From: Bacillus gaemokensis | Lineage (GTDB): Bacteria > Bacillota > Bacilli > Bacillales > Bacillaceae_G | Length of the DNA stretch: 64,000 nt | Direction of reading: 5' to 3' | Assembly (NCBI RefSeq): GCF_001590835.1 | Contig: NZ_LTAQ01000001.1 | Coordinates: forward strand, 332,357 to 396,356 | Shown here: in pieces, positions 56,465-64,000 of the stretch | Position numbering within the stretch: the first letter of the stretch is position 1 | How the letters are laid out: each line of letters begins with the position of its first letter | Notes under the pieces: model-generated | The model's input: the letters and a program-made list of their open reading frames with translations, nothing else | Database searches by the model: none | What the model was told of the DNA's origin: nothing | Position numbers and translations under genes: made by a program

Positions 56465-56674
56465 CTGACTACTTCCACAGCTAAAGCAGTGGGAATCTTA
56501 TGTACTTAAGAGAAGCGTTACAAAGCTCTCCACAGATGGTGTTTCCATGTCCTGTGTACAACATCTTTGATTTATCTTCTATTCCATAAGACTTTCTTAT
56601 TTACACAACCAATGTTGTGTTGACAATAAGCTTTGACGAAGGTAGGTAGCTCTACCTACGAAGGAAACATTCCC
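56465..56674 (-). ncRNA. Candidate omega-RNA and right end of the TnpB element
   Basis: Directly after the tnpB stop on minus are hairpins GTAGGTAG/CTACCTAC (near 56640-56660), ACACAAC/GTTGTGT (near 56601-56622) and, last, TTCCCAC-TGCTTTAGCT-GTGGAA (56472-56495). TnpB elements encode their guide RNA scaffold in this position, ending at the element right end. The boundary near 56465 is a guess from the final hairpin. Confidence 0.5.
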
Positions 56675-58189
56675 TTACATGATTTGTTTGATACCCATAC
56701 TTAGAGGTATTGTTTTTTTGATTTGTCGCAATTCTTCTATGTGTTGATTGTGTAACCTTAAAAAGGTAGCAAAGGTTTTATTACATAATTCTCGATTGGT
56801 TTGTTGCAAATCTACGTCACTATTCATGAGTAAGAAAGCACTATATAAATCACGTTGTACGAGATGATTACCTATTTGACTCCATCGTTGATGGAGTTTT
56901 TTCTTTTCATAACTATTCTCTATATGATTGTATTGACTTGCCCTAAAAGTTATCGTGTTTACTTTATGAACGGTTTGTTTTGTATATCCTAATTTTTTGT
57001 TGATTATTTCAACTAACATCGCAGGAGCGTGATTCCCAATACTGGTTCCAAATCTCTTTTTAGATAAAAACTTACCTTGTTTATTTGTTTTGGTTTCTTT
57101 TGTACGCTTTGCTAGTCCTTTAAAATGCATGGTCTCGATATACACTTCATCACCAAGAGATAAAATGACATTTGCTAAAGAACCATGTTGCTCTTTGATA
57201 TACGAAACTTTCTTTCGATACAACTCTTTTAATTGATATAATTTTTTTTGATAGTTTTTGCTGTATGTCCAGTGTAACTGAATCCCTCGTTTCAAAGTGC
57301 TGTCACTTCTAAAGTTGTCAGGATTTGTACTTCTACGACTTCTGTCCAACTTGCGTAATAAACGTCTCTTTTGTTTTTCAAATATAGGTACATTCGGAGC
57401 AAGTTGTTGGAGACAAACTGTTTCTTCTGAAACAATCGCAATGATAGAAGGACCAATATCTATACCTATTCGCTTTTGTTTTTGGTACTGATGACGAAAG
57501 GCTCCTGTAGAACTGATTCTCTTTGCAGGGGGAATCCCATCCATGACGAGTTGCACATAAAAGGTATGTTTCCCACGAATGATTTTTTTGACAATACGAC
57601 AATATTTTACGGTATGAAGAGCAAGAGATTCCTCTACAAACAAATCTTGTTTTCGGATACGAACAGGAAGCGCTAATCCATTCCAATATACTGTATTTTC
57701 TTTAAAGCGAATGCCTGCTTTATTCGATTTGCCTTCTACAGAATGAAGCATTCCATACCGTTTGAAATGAGCTTTATTTCCTTTGAATACGATTTCTTGA
57801 ACAGCTTTCCAAACTGTAGAAACAATTTTTTGAGAGGCATGGCTATCTATATGTTTTTTATAATTATGCTGATGTTTTTTTATGTAGGTGTGAAGTTGAT
57901 ATTCACTTAATCCAAAGGATTGACGAATACCATCTAATTCCTTCGTATGCTGTTTCAACTCTTTTTGGTTATTCGCTTTTATTGCTTTTATTGTATTTTG
58001 ATACAAACGTAATTGTTTTCGATAACGTTTAGATTCTTTCATTAACGTATATTGTTTTAATGCATACGACAGAGTTTTATTGTAGAGTTTACGGGCAATT
58101 TCAAAGCGTTTCAATAATATATCTTTTTGCCATGAATCTACCATTAACTTTAGCTCTAAAACAAAACAATCTTTTTTAGATTTCGGCAT
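56675..58189 (-). CDS. TnpB-like RuvC nuclease lacking the zinc finger
   Basis: A 504-residue protein of the IS200/IS605 TnpB (IS1341-type) family. RuvC residues appear intact: Asp244 in RIGIDIGPSII, Glu352 in VYIETMHFKGLAKR, Asp447 in HLVQRDLYSAFLL. The helical N-terminal REC-like part (about 20-140) is basic. Between about 417 and 440, where TnpB carries paired CxxC zinc ligands, there are no cysteines (ASQYNHIENSYEKKKL). No tnpA lies nearby. TnpB proteins are RNA-guided endonucleases; activity here is inferred. It interrupts the xerD-deoB neighbourhood. Confidence 0.85.
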   Translation of the reverse strand: MPKSKKDCFVLELKLMVDSWQKDILLKRFEIARKLYNKTLSYALKQYTLMKESKRYRKQLRLYQNTIKAIKANNQKELKQHTKELDGIRQSFGLSEYQLHTYIKKHQHNYKKHIDSHASQKIVSTVWKAVQEIVFKGNKAHFKRYGMLHSVEGKSNKAGIRFKENTVYWNGLALPVRIRKQDLFVEESLALHTVKYCRIVKKIIRGKHTFYVQLVMDGIPPAKRISSTGAFRHQYQKQKRIGIDIGPSIIAIVSEETVCLQQLAPNVPIFEKQKRRLLRKLDRSRRSTNPDNFRSDSTLKRGIQLHWTYSKNYQKKLYQLKELYRKKVSYIKEQHGSLANVILSLGDEVYIETMHFKGLAKRTKETKTNKQGKFLSKKRFGTSIGNHAPAMLVEIINKKLGYTKQTVHKVNTITFRASQYNHIENSYEKKKLHQRWSQIGNHLVQRDLYSAFLLMNSDVDLQQTNRELCNKTFATFLRLHNQHIEELRQIKKTIPLSMGIKQIM

Positions 58190-58526
58190 TGCCCGTCACC
58201 CCTTTCTCTTTTCTCTATTTCTATTATAAAACTCAACGCTCGTTCTATAAAGGGAAATTTTTCTTCTGTATCGTGGAAAAAATATATATAATTCATAATA
58301 CAATTGTTTTTGTTCTTCTATAGTTGTTTATCATGTTTACATTGTGTTGGTTTGATTACTAAACCGCAACACAATGCTTAAAAAATAAAGATACCAACAT
58401 TTTGGATACTTGAAGTACCACAAACCTTATGTTTTTTAGTGGCGCTCCGTATCCAACCTCACTTTCACCCCATACCTAAAGGTGATTGGCTTTCTCGTTC
58501 GGAAAAGGCTGTAATATAAAAATAAA
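58190..58526. other. Upstream region and possible left end of the TnpB element
   Basis: No gene seen. AT-rich; the tnpB promoter is probably near 58200-58330. At 58463-58483, TCACC...GGTGA can form a hairpin containing CCTAAAGG, similar in loop sequence to the right-end hairpin. A left boundary near 58500 is possible but not proven. Confidence 0.45.
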
Positions 58527-58548
58527 AAAGCAGCTCTAAAGAGCTGCT
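58527..58548 (-). terminator. Terminator of the lipoprotein gene
   Basis: GCAGCTCT and AGAGCTGC pair around AA, with an A run at 58515-58526 giving T residues on minus. Confidence 0.85.
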
Positions 58549-58550
58549 CC

Positions 58551-59279
58551 TCATTTTACTTCTACTGTTTCTTCTTTATGTTCGTGAAGTTCGCCTTTTC
58601 TCACATGAACTTTCACTTTATAAGCCGCTGCATCTTTAAACGTGTGTTTGCTTACATACTCGCCTTTATTACCTTCTTTAGCGGGAATAAACTCATGCTT
58701 TTCCACGCCATCTTTCCAAATTTCAAGTTGTACTTCAGCACCAGTTAACGCTTCTTCTTTTTGTTTTAGATGTACTTTCATTGTTGATTCAGCATTTGCT
58801 TTTACATCACCAGCCATAAGGTGAATCATCGTGTCGCTCTTGTGATCACCATGACCACCCTTTTCTTTCTTTGCGTCCTCAACTTTTGCATTTCCTACAG
58901 CTATTTTCACTTCTGGCATTACGTGCATTTCACGTGCATTTGTATGTGCAATAACATGATACACACCGTCAGATGGGAATGTTTTCTCTACTGCATAAAC
59001 ACCTTTTCCTTTATGCTTACCATTTAGCATTTCATGTTTCTCTTCGCCGTCTTTCCAAATTTCAAACTTCACATCGTCAGCATCCGTTACTTTTTCTTTC
59101 CCTTGTGTAACAAGTGCCTGCACTTCAGTTTTTTCATTTGGTTTAATTTCTTTCGGATTTGTTTGAACCGCTACCTTAACTTCTTCAAGTTTCTCTTTTT
59201 TCGTTGTGTCTTCTTTCTTTGTATTACAACCAGCTAACGCTAGCATCGCGATAAATAAAGTGATTACAAGTTTTTTCAT
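58551..59279 (-). CDS. Lipoprotein with two YtkA-like domains
   Basis: A 242-residue lipoprotein: signal peptide with lipobox LALAGC (Cys about 18), a Lys/Glu-rich linker, then two homologous YtkA-like domains (about 32-130 and 148-242) sharing FEIWKDGEEKHEML / LEIWKDGVEKHEFI and YHVIAHTNAREMH / YKVKVHVRKGELH. A His-rich GGHGDHKSD linker joins them. Extracytoplasmic; copper or redox links are known for YtkA-like proteins but not shown here. ATG 59279 follows AAGGAGG. Confidence 0.85.
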   Translation of the reverse strand: MKKLVITLFIAMLALAGCNTKKEDTTKKEKLEEVKVAVQTNPKEIKPNEKTEVQALVTQGKEKVTDADDVKFEIWKDGEEKHEMLNGKHKGKGVYAVEKTFPSDGVYHVIAHTNAREMHVMPEVKIAVGNAKVEDAKKEKGGHGDHKSDTMIHLMAGDVKANAESTMKVHLKQKEEALTGAEVQLEIWKDGVEKHEFIPAKEGNKGEYVSKHTFKDAAAYKVKVHVRKGELHEHKEETVEVK

Positions 59280-59467
59280 AATTATTTCCTCCTTCATACT
59301 TTACTTAGTATAGAGGAAATGCGTAGTTATATTCTAGCCTTCTGCTGAAAACAATGTACGAAATGTTTGTGAAGTTTTTGTGAAGTGCTTAATTTTGTTG
59401 ATTTTCCATTTTCAATATACATTCTAGAATTACTAGTAAACTAAATCCGGTAATAGTGAACTATTAC

Positions 59468-59492
59468 AAAAAGAGCATAATTATTATGCCCT
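59468..59492 (-). terminator. Terminator of xerD
   Basis: On minus, GGGCATAA and TTATGCTC pair around TAA, followed by TTTTTG. It overlaps the xerD stop. Confidence 0.75.
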
Positions 59493-60374
59493 TGGATGGA
59501 ACTGTTTATATACATCTTTTAATCTAGTTTTTGAAACGTGTGTGTAAATTTGTGTTGTTGAAATATCAGCATGTCCAAGCATTTCTTGCACAGCACGTAA
59601 ATCCGCTCCATTTTCTAATAAATGTGTTGCAAACGAATGACGCAACGTATGCGGTGTTAGCTCTTTTTCAATATTCGCTTCTTTTGCCAGTCGTTTTAAA
59701 ATCTTCCAAAACCCTTGGCGAGATAATCGATTACCATGATGGTTCAAAAAGAGTGCATCGACTGTTTTTTTTCCCATCAATTCTTTTCTACCTTTTTCAA
59801 TATAGCGTTGAATGGCTTCTGTAGCTAAACTTCCTAGTGGAATAATTCTCTCTTTATTCCCTTTTCCAGTGCAACGAACAAATCCCATTGTCAAATGAAC
59901 ATCCTCTAAGTTTAGCGCTATTAGTTCTGAAACGCGAAGTCCCGTTGCATACAATAGCTCTAGCATTGCTTTATCTCGAATACCAAATGCGCTCGTCGCT
60001 TTTGGTGTTTGAAGCAATGCTTCTACTTCACTTACTGATAATACTTTCGGTAATTTCCGTTCGCCTTGTGGTGTTTCAATATGTACAGATGGATCATGCT
60101 CCACAGCTCGTTCACGAAGTGAAAATTGATGAAACGAACGAATAGACGCAATATGACGCGCTAATGTTTTGGAGGATTTTCCATTCTCTTTTAAGTACTG
60201 CAAAAAATTCACAATGTGTATCCGCGTCACTTCCTGAAATGTTTTCGTCTGCTCCACATTCTGTAAATACTTCACATAACTCTTTAAATCTCTTTCATAA
60301 GATACAACTGTATTTTTCGCTAGTCCTTTTTCGACAATCATATAATGAATAAAATCTTTTAATTGATCTTCCAA
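59484..60374 (-). CDS. xerD: Site-specific tyrosine recombinase XerD
   Basis: XerD with XerC resolves chromosome dimers at dif. The 296-residue protein has the SAM-like N-terminal domain (1-90) and catalytic domain with [12 protein letters not shown] (Arg), [10 protein letters not shown] (Lys), [12 protein letters not shown] (His-x-x-Arg), [14 protein letters not shown] (His, nucleophile Tyr). It lies upstream of deoB as in B. subtilis (ripX-drm), here displaced by the lipoprotein gene and TnpB element. No dif site was seen. Confidence 0.95.
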   Translation of the reverse strand: MEDQLKDFIHYMIVEKGLAKNTVVSYERDLKSYVKYLQNVEQTKTFQEVTRIHIVNFLQYLKENGKSSKTLARHIASIRSFHQFSLRERAVEHDPSVHIETPQGERKLPKVLSVSEVEALLQTPKATSAFGIRDKAMLELLYATGLRVSELIALNLEDVHLTMGFVRCTGKGNKERIIPLGSLATEAIQRYIEKGRKELMGKKTVDALFLNHHGNRLSRQGFWKILKRLAKEANIEKELTPHTLRHSFATHLLENGADLRAVQEMLGHADISTTQIYTHVSKTRLKDVYKQFHPRA

Positions 60375-60380
60375 TCTACA

Positions 60381-60611
60381 CTACTCCCCATTTTCATAGA
60401 AAAAAATCATTCTATTTACGAAAGCATCCTTTGCTGGTTCCTCATTCCCTGATACTTTTTCTACTGTCTCTTCTTTTGGCTTTTCATAACGATGGTAACT
60501 TTCATATTCTTCATTTATCCATAGTATAGCGAAATAAAACAAAATCGTACAACTTGTAAATAATAAAAATACTTTCATTCCATCAAAAGTTAATTTCAAA
60601 GCTCGGCGCAT
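60381..60611 (-). CDS. YqzK-like (DUF4227) membrane protein
   Basis: A 76-residue protein starting MRRALKLTFDGMKVFLLFTS with one membrane segment (about 11-31) and an acidic C-terminal half rich in Glu/Lys. It lies between fur and xerD, where B. subtilis has yqzK. TTGGAGG precedes ATG 60611; the frame opens 14 codons earlier with no ribosome site. Function unknown. Confidence 0.82.
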   Translation of the reverse strand: MRRALKLTFDGMKVFLLFTSCTILFYFAILWINEEYESYHRYEKPKEETVEKVSGNEEPAKDAFVNRMIFFYENGE

Positions 60612-60684
60612 TGTAAATTCCTCCAAAATATATGTTATTACAACATATGCCAAGCTTTCAGTGATTTATACCTAATCTAAATAA

Positions 60685-60719
60685 AAAACCTCTTCCTAGC
60701 TAGATAGGAAAAGGTTATT
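60685..60719 (-). terminator. Terminator of fur
   Basis: On minus, AACCTTTTCCTA and TAGGAAGAGGTT pair around TCTAGC, followed by TTTTT. It overlaps the fur stop. Confidence 0.85.
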
Positions 60720-61170
60720 TTTCATCCGTTTCATTTTCTTGACAATTTTTACAAATCCCATGGAAAGTTAAACGATGATCTTTCACCTTAAAGTTCCAAT
60801 CACGCTCTACTTTTCTTTCCACTTCACCAAGTAAATCTTCTTGAATTTCTTGTACAGCACCACATTTTGTACAAATTAAATGATGATGGAAACGCTGTGC
60901 ACCTTCTTGACGTAAGTCATAGCGTGAAACACCATCTCCGAAGTTAATCTTATCGACAACTTTTAACTCAGATAATAACTCTAAAGTTCGATAGACGGTT
61001 GCTAATCCGATCTCTGGCGACTTTTCTTTCACAAGGAGGTAAACATCTTCTGCGCTTAAATGATCTTCTTCATTTTCTAGCAGCACACGAACTGTTGCTT
61101 CACGTTGTGGTGTTAATTTATAGCTCGCTGCATGCAATTGCTTCTTAATTCGTTCAATTCTCTCTTCCAT
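60715..61170 (-). CDS. fur: Ferric uptake regulator Fur
   Basis: Fur represses iron uptake genes with Fe2+. The 151-residue protein has the winged helix (LTPQREATVRVLLENEEDHL, ATVYRTLELLSEL), metal-binding YDLRQEGAQRFHHHLICTKCG and a second CxxC near the C terminus (GICKNCQEN). Neighbours spoIIM and xerD match the fur locus of Bacillus. A Fur box upstream at 61254-61268 suggests autoregulation. Confidence 0.95.
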   Translation of the reverse strand: MEERIERIKKQLHAASYKLTPQREATVRVLLENEEDHLSAEDVYLLVKEKSPEIGLATVYRTLELLSELKVVDKINFGDGVSRYDLRQEGAQRFHHHLICTKCGAVQEIQEDLLGEVERKVERDWNFKVKDHRLTFHGICKNCQENETDEK

Positions 61171-61207
61171 TCGGTACTACTCCCTCCTCGCCACTCTTAC
61201 ACCATTA

Positions 61208-61268
61208 TATCAGAAGAAGGGCTTCTGTCAAAAGAAAAACAATCAAAATAACTTGATAATTATTCTCA
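61208..61268 (-). promoter_or_regulatory. fur promoter and Fur box
   Basis: On minus, TTGACA and TATAAT 16 bases apart (about 61205-61233). Upstream at 61254-61268 the plus strand reads TGATAATTATTCTCA, one mismatch from the 7-1-7 consensus TGATAATNATTATCA. Confidence 0.75.
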
Positions 61269-61276
61269 TGTAGTAT

Positions 61277-61924
61277 TTATTTTTTATTAATAGCTTCCAC
61301 GACTTCTTTCATTAAAACTGGTGAGGCATATGCCTCAATGCTAGAAGCAATCGCTACCACCACCCCAATTATAAGAAAAAAGCAAGTGTACCGAATTAAC
61401 ATCGGTAATACAGGCTCATTAATTTTTCGAATAAATTGATGCCTAATCATCCTTAAAGAGAAACTTGCAGCAATTGTCGTCATGACAAGAAACGCTGGAA
61501 TGATAATTAAATTTTGTGGCAATACAGATACAAATGCTAACAATAGTCCGTTCCAACCGTGCTGGCTTACTAGAAAGCCGACTGTAAATCCAACAACTAC
61601 CCCTTTTAAAAACAATAAAATAAAAATGAGTGGTAATCCAATAATAGAGATCCCTAAAATCCAAATAAACCCAATGTATTTTAATTGTGAAAAGTAACTT
61701 TCTCGAAACATTTCACCCGCAATTGCAAATTCACCTTTGGAAACTTGTCCAAAAAAACGATTCAAATAAAAAGATAAATCTTGTTTTTGATTCACTTGTA
61801 AACTATTTACAAGAATCGCTCCAAATACTACACCCATCAATAACAAAACAGAAACAAATATGTAAAGCGAAGAATTTTCTTGTATATGAGAAATCACACG
61901 ATCTTGCCACGTTTTTCGCAACAT
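61277..61924 (-). CDS. spoIIM: Stage II sporulation protein M
   Basis: SpoIIM is part of the DMP complex (SpoIID, M, P) that thins septal peptidoglycan during engulfment. The 215-residue protein has five membrane segments: about 20-40, 76-96, 98-118, 125-150 and 178-200, with FLKGVVVGFTVGFLVSQHGWNG and AFLVMTTIAASFSLRMIR. Position upstream of fur is conserved in Bacillus. Promoter not resolved. Confidence 0.93.
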   Translation of the reverse strand: MLRKTWQDRVISHIQENSSLYIFVSVLLLMGVVFGAILVNSLQVNQKQDLSFYLNRFFGQVSKGEFAIAGEMFRESYFSQLKYIGFIWILGISIIGLPLIFILLFLKGVVVGFTVGFLVSQHGWNGLLLAFVSVLPQNLIIIPAFLVMTTIAASFSLRMIRHQFIRKINEPVLPMLIRYTCFFLIIGVVVAIASSIEAYASPVLMKEVVEAINKK

Positions 61925-62050
61925 TTTTTCTTCCCTCCGTTCACACTCTTACTACAATGTATGAAAGAAAGAAAAAAAGTATGACGAATTAACATTGAAA
62001 TTCCGCTCTACTTTGCTAAACTTAAAAGTAGAGAATAGGAGGGATTTTAC

Positions 62051-62602
62051 TTGAAACCATTATTATTAGATTTTCCAACATTATTTCAAACTGAGCGCTT
62101 GCAAGTACGCAAACCATTTCCTGGTGACGGGACAGAGGTATATGAAGCTGTTCAAGCTTCTTTAGAAGATTTACAACCATGGATGCCAATTACATCCGAA
62201 ACTGAAGAAAGTGCTGAAGAAATAGTTCGAGAAGCTCACGGGCAGTTTTTACTTCGTGAAACGTTAGCTTTTCACTTATACGATAAAGTATCTGGCACAT
62301 TTATTGGAGCCCTGACTCTTCACCCAGAGAACTGGGATATTCCTAAGTTTTCGATTAGCTTCTGGTTACATAGTGCGTATACAAAACAAGGTTATATGAC
62401 AGAAGCGATAAAAGGTGCTGTCCAGTTTACTTTTGATAAGCTTGGTGCTAGACGACTTGAAATTCGCTGCGATGCTACAAATGTAAATGCATCTGCCTTA
62501 GCAGAACGCCTTGAATTCATTTTAGAAGGTACACTTGAAAATGATTTTCTTGCGCCAGACGGCAGCTTACGCGACACACGCGTATATGCCAAAATTAATT
62601 AA
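62051..62602 (+). CDS. RimJ/RimL-type GNAT acetyltransferase
   Basis: A 183-residue GNAT: TERLQVRKPFPGDGTEVYEA at about 14-33, FSISFWLHSAYTKQGYMTEA with the acetyl-CoA loop, and LGARRLEIRCDATNVNASALAERLEF, the RimJ/RimL pattern. Family members acetylate protein or peptide N termini; the target is unknown. Starts at TTG 62051, seven bases from AGGAGGG. Confidence 0.88.
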   Translation: MKPLLLDFPTLFQTERLQVRKPFPGDGTEVYEAVQASLEDLQPWMPITSETEESAEEIVREAHGQFLLRETLAFHLYDKVSGTFIGALTLHPENWDIPKFSISFWLHSAYTKQGYMTEAIKGAVQFTFDKLGARRLEIRCDATNVNASALAERLEFILEGTLENDFLAPDGSLRDTRVYAKIN

Positions 62603-62630
62603 AACACTCGCCTTAGGCGAGTGTTTATTT
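62603..62630. terminator. Bidirectional terminator
   Basis: AAACACTCGCC and GGCGAGTGTTT pair around TTA, followed by ATTTTTG; it also lies against the nudF stop. Confidence 0.88.
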
Positions 62631-63164
62631 TTGTAATTGCAAATATTGAACAGCGAACATCGTCTTTGCATCATGAATACGCTGATTTTGCATAAGCGAA
62701 ATCGCTTCTTCTAATGACACTTCCATTAATTCCACAAATTCATCTTCATCTAGCGCTGCCTTATGTTCTTTTTTCTTTAATCCAGTTGCTTTATATACAT
62801 ATAAAATCTCATCTGCAAAACCTGGTGATGTGTAAAAGGATGTGATGAACTCCATTTTGTCACATACATATCCTGTTTCTTCTTCTAATTCACGAACTGC
62901 TGTTATTTCTGGTTTTTCTCCAGGCTCTAATTTTCCGGCAGGGATTTCCACGATCTCTTTTTCTAGTGCTTTACGATACTGCTCTACAAGCACAATCTTG
63001 CCTTCATCTGTAACAGCAATAATAGCAACTGCTCCCGGATGATTTACAATCTCACGTTTACTCATTTCTCCATTTGGTAATACTACTTCATCAACACGAA
63101 CTTTAATAACTCTACCATCAAAAATCGGTTCAGTTGCAACAGTTCTCTCTGCAAGATTACTCAC
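62625..63164 (-). CDS. nudF: ADP-ribose pyrophosphatase (Nudix)
   Basis: Hydrolyses ADP-ribose to AMP and ribose 5-phosphate. The 179-residue protein has a full Nudix box, GKLEPGE ... REL.EEETGY, at about residues 76-98, preceded by VLVEQYRKALEKEIVEIP. B. subtilis NudF lies next to mciZ as here. It is divergent from mciZ with 74 bases between starts. Confidence 0.93.
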   Translation of the reverse strand: MSNLAERTVATEPIFDGRVIKVRVDEVVLPNGEMSKREIVNHPGAVAIIAVTDEGKIVLVEQYRKALEKEIVEIPAGKLEPGEKPEITAVRELEEETGYVCDKMEFITSFYTSPGFADEILYVYKATGLKKKEHKAALDEDEFVELMEVSLEEAISLMQNQRIHDAKTMFAVQYLQLQK

Positions 63165-63181
63165 AATACTTCATCTCCCTG

Positions 63182-63210
63182 TTCTATTTCCTAATCGTTC
63201 TTCATACATT
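63182..63210 (+). promoter_or_regulatory. Sigma-E promoter of mciZ
   Basis: -35-like TTCTATT (63182-63188) and -10 CATACATT (63203-63210, perfect CATACAHT), 14 bases apart, 29 bases before the ATG. Matches mother-cell sigma-E control of mciZ in B. subtilis. Confidence 0.75.
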
Positions 63211-63238
63211 TTACCACACTGAAAGGAGCGTGATAAAA

Positions 63239-63367
63239 ATGAAAGTATATATTTTACCAAATCGTATCACGTTGGTCGGAAAGGCTTGGCAAATTCGGCA
63301 CATGCTAAAACAATATGGAAAAGATTACGAAACCGTACAAGAATGGATTACAGCAAACAAAAAATAA
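63239..63367 (+). CDS. mciZ: Mother cell inhibitor of FtsZ
   Basis: A 42-residue protein beginning MKVYILPNRITLVGKAWQIR. It closely follows B. subtilis MciZ (MKV..MPKG..LVGKAWEIR) in length, the LVGKAW.IR core and the basic tail. MciZ binds the FtsZ C-terminal polymerisation face and stops Z-ring formation in the mother cell. AAAGGAG lies ten bases upstream. The genomic place beside nudF is conserved, and a sigma-E promoter precedes it. Confidence 0.88.
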   Translation: MKVYILPNRITLVGKAWQIRHMLKQYGKDYETVQEWITANKK

Positions 63368-63369
63368 AT

Positions 63370-63440
63370 TGAAACGTTAATCAGTGGGTGCTTTATCCCT
63401 CGCTCATTATTAGTCCTTACCAATCGGGATAAACGTTTGT
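63370..63440. repeat. Repeat-like hairpin between mciZ and the reductase gene
   Basis: TTTATCCC (63390-63397) and GGGATAAA (63427-63434) form an inverted repeat enclosing TCGCTCATTATT. TTTATCCC is also how bcr1 elements begin. A preceding AATCAGTGGGTGC resembles the other short hairpin repeats. Confidence 0.45.
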
Positions 63441-63491
63441 CAACCTCCTTCAGCTTTCGTACAATGAAAGAAAGCTAAAGGAGGTTGACTT

Positions 63492-64000
63492 ATGAAAAAA
63501 AGAAAATTAGGAAATTCAGATTTATATATTACTGAAATGGGACTCGGTTGTATGTCTCTTGGCACATCTGAAACCGAAGCTACACGTATTATTCATGAAG
63601 CAATTGATTTAGGTATTAATTTTTTTGATACAGCAGATTTATATAATTTTGGTCAAAATGAAGAATTTGTTGGAAAAGCTCTTCGTGGAAAACGGGACCA
63701 ACTCATCCTCACAACGAAAGTAGGAAACCGTTGGACAGAAGAAAAGAACGGTTGGTCTTGGGACCCTTCAAAAGCTTATATTAAGACTGCAGTAAAGGAA
63801 AGTTTACGCCGCCTGCAAACAGATTATATTGACCTATACCAACTACATGGTGGGACACTTGAAGATCCTATCGATGAAACGATTGAAGCATTTGAGGAAT
63901 TAAAACAAGAAGGTGTCATTCGCCATTACGGTATTTCTTCTATTCGTCCAAATGTCATTCGTGAATATGCAAAGCGTTCTAGTATCGTTAGTGTACTAAT
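63492..64000 (+). CDS. Aldo/keto reductase (YqkF-like), cut by the window end
   Basis: At least 169 residues of an aldo/keto reductase. It opens MKKRKLGNSDLYITEMGLGC and has the catalytic FFDTADLYNFGQNEEFVG, the lysine in LTTKVGNRW, and the histidine in DLYQLHGGTLEDP. Members reduce aldehydes or ketones with NADPH. AAAGGAGG lies seven bases upstream. In B. subtilis yqkF also lies next to mciZ and nudF. The 3' end is outside the window. Confidence 0.9.
   Translation, partial: MKKRKLGNSDLYITEMGLGCMSLGTSETEATRIIHEAIDLGINFFDTADLYNFGQNEEFVGKALRGKRDQLILTTKVGNRWTEEKNGWSWDPSKAYIKTAVKESLRRLQTDYIDLYQLHGGTLEDPIDETIEAFEELKQEGVIRHYGISSIRPNVIREYAKRSSIVSVL

Noticed and set aside
56660-58510. CRISPR-associated Cas12 system
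   Set aside because: No repeat-spacer array or cas1/cas2 is present; the protein fits TnpB by length and RuvC layout.

Overview
The window looks like chromosome of a Bacillus cereus group bacterium. It is AT-rich and uses GGAGG-type ribosome sites. It carries Bacillus sporulation operons (spoIIA-sigF, spoVA, spoIIM, mciZ), SAM-I riboswitches and bcr1-type dispersed repeats that begin TTTATCCCGCTAT. No rRNA, tRNA or CRISPR array was seen.

Layout. 1-1.9 kb: a PadR regulator next to a frameshifted partner gene, a short-chain dehydrogenase and a YvrJ microprotein. 2-9.8 kb: a complete methionine salvage locus, mtnK-mtnA on minus and mtnE, mtnW-X-B-D on plus, with mtnU, and a SAM-I riboswitch ahead of each of the two main transcripts. 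10-16.8 kb: small membrane proteins, a three-gene oxidoreductase/serine-hydrolase operon, a diguanylate cyclase, a nitroreductase and an alpha/beta hydrolase. 16.9-18 kb: a decayed transposase-like gene abutting a truncated bcr1 copy. 18.1-27.6 kb: a small aspartate/lysine-rich protein with a sigma-K-like promoter, the glucose PTS (glcT, ptsG, ptsH, ptsI), and nagA-nagB-nagR for N-acetylglucosamine use. 27.8-34.7 kb: a metallo-beta-lactamase-fold protein, scpA/scpB, YjcZ, YpuF, an isolated ribT, ppiB, YpuA and a HAD phosphatase. 34.8-44.8 kb: the spoVA operon (AA to AF, interrupted by a bcr1 repeat), an NSS transporter with its 33-residue partner, and dacF-spoIIAA-spoIIAB-sigF. 45-52.8 kb: a GntR/ABC export operon of YtrABCD type with paired permeases, a MarR regulator, a SIMPL protein, a purine-type NCS2 permease and CorA. 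52.9-56.2 kb: deoB-punA-pdp nucleoside salvage. 56.4-58.5 kb: a TnpB-only element whose protein keeps the RuvC triad but lacks the zinc-finger cysteines. 58.5-64 kb: a YtkA-like lipoprotein, xerD, a YqzK-like protein, fur, spoIIM, an acetyltransferase, nudF, mciZ and a truncated aldo/keto reductase.

How they work together. SAM level controls methylthioribose recycling; glucose uptake is set by GlcT antitermination; amino-sugar use by NagR. The developmental genes read as a cascade: a possible sigma-H site for spoIIA-sigF, a good sigma-E site for mciZ, a good sigma-G site for spoVA, and sigma-K-like sites for two small genes. Several short dispersed repeats lie inside otherwise compact operons (spoVAC/spoVAD, scpA/scpB). 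The best candidates for something new are the zinc-finger-less TnpB with its structured 3' region, the repeats at gene junctions, and the sigma-K-like small genes.
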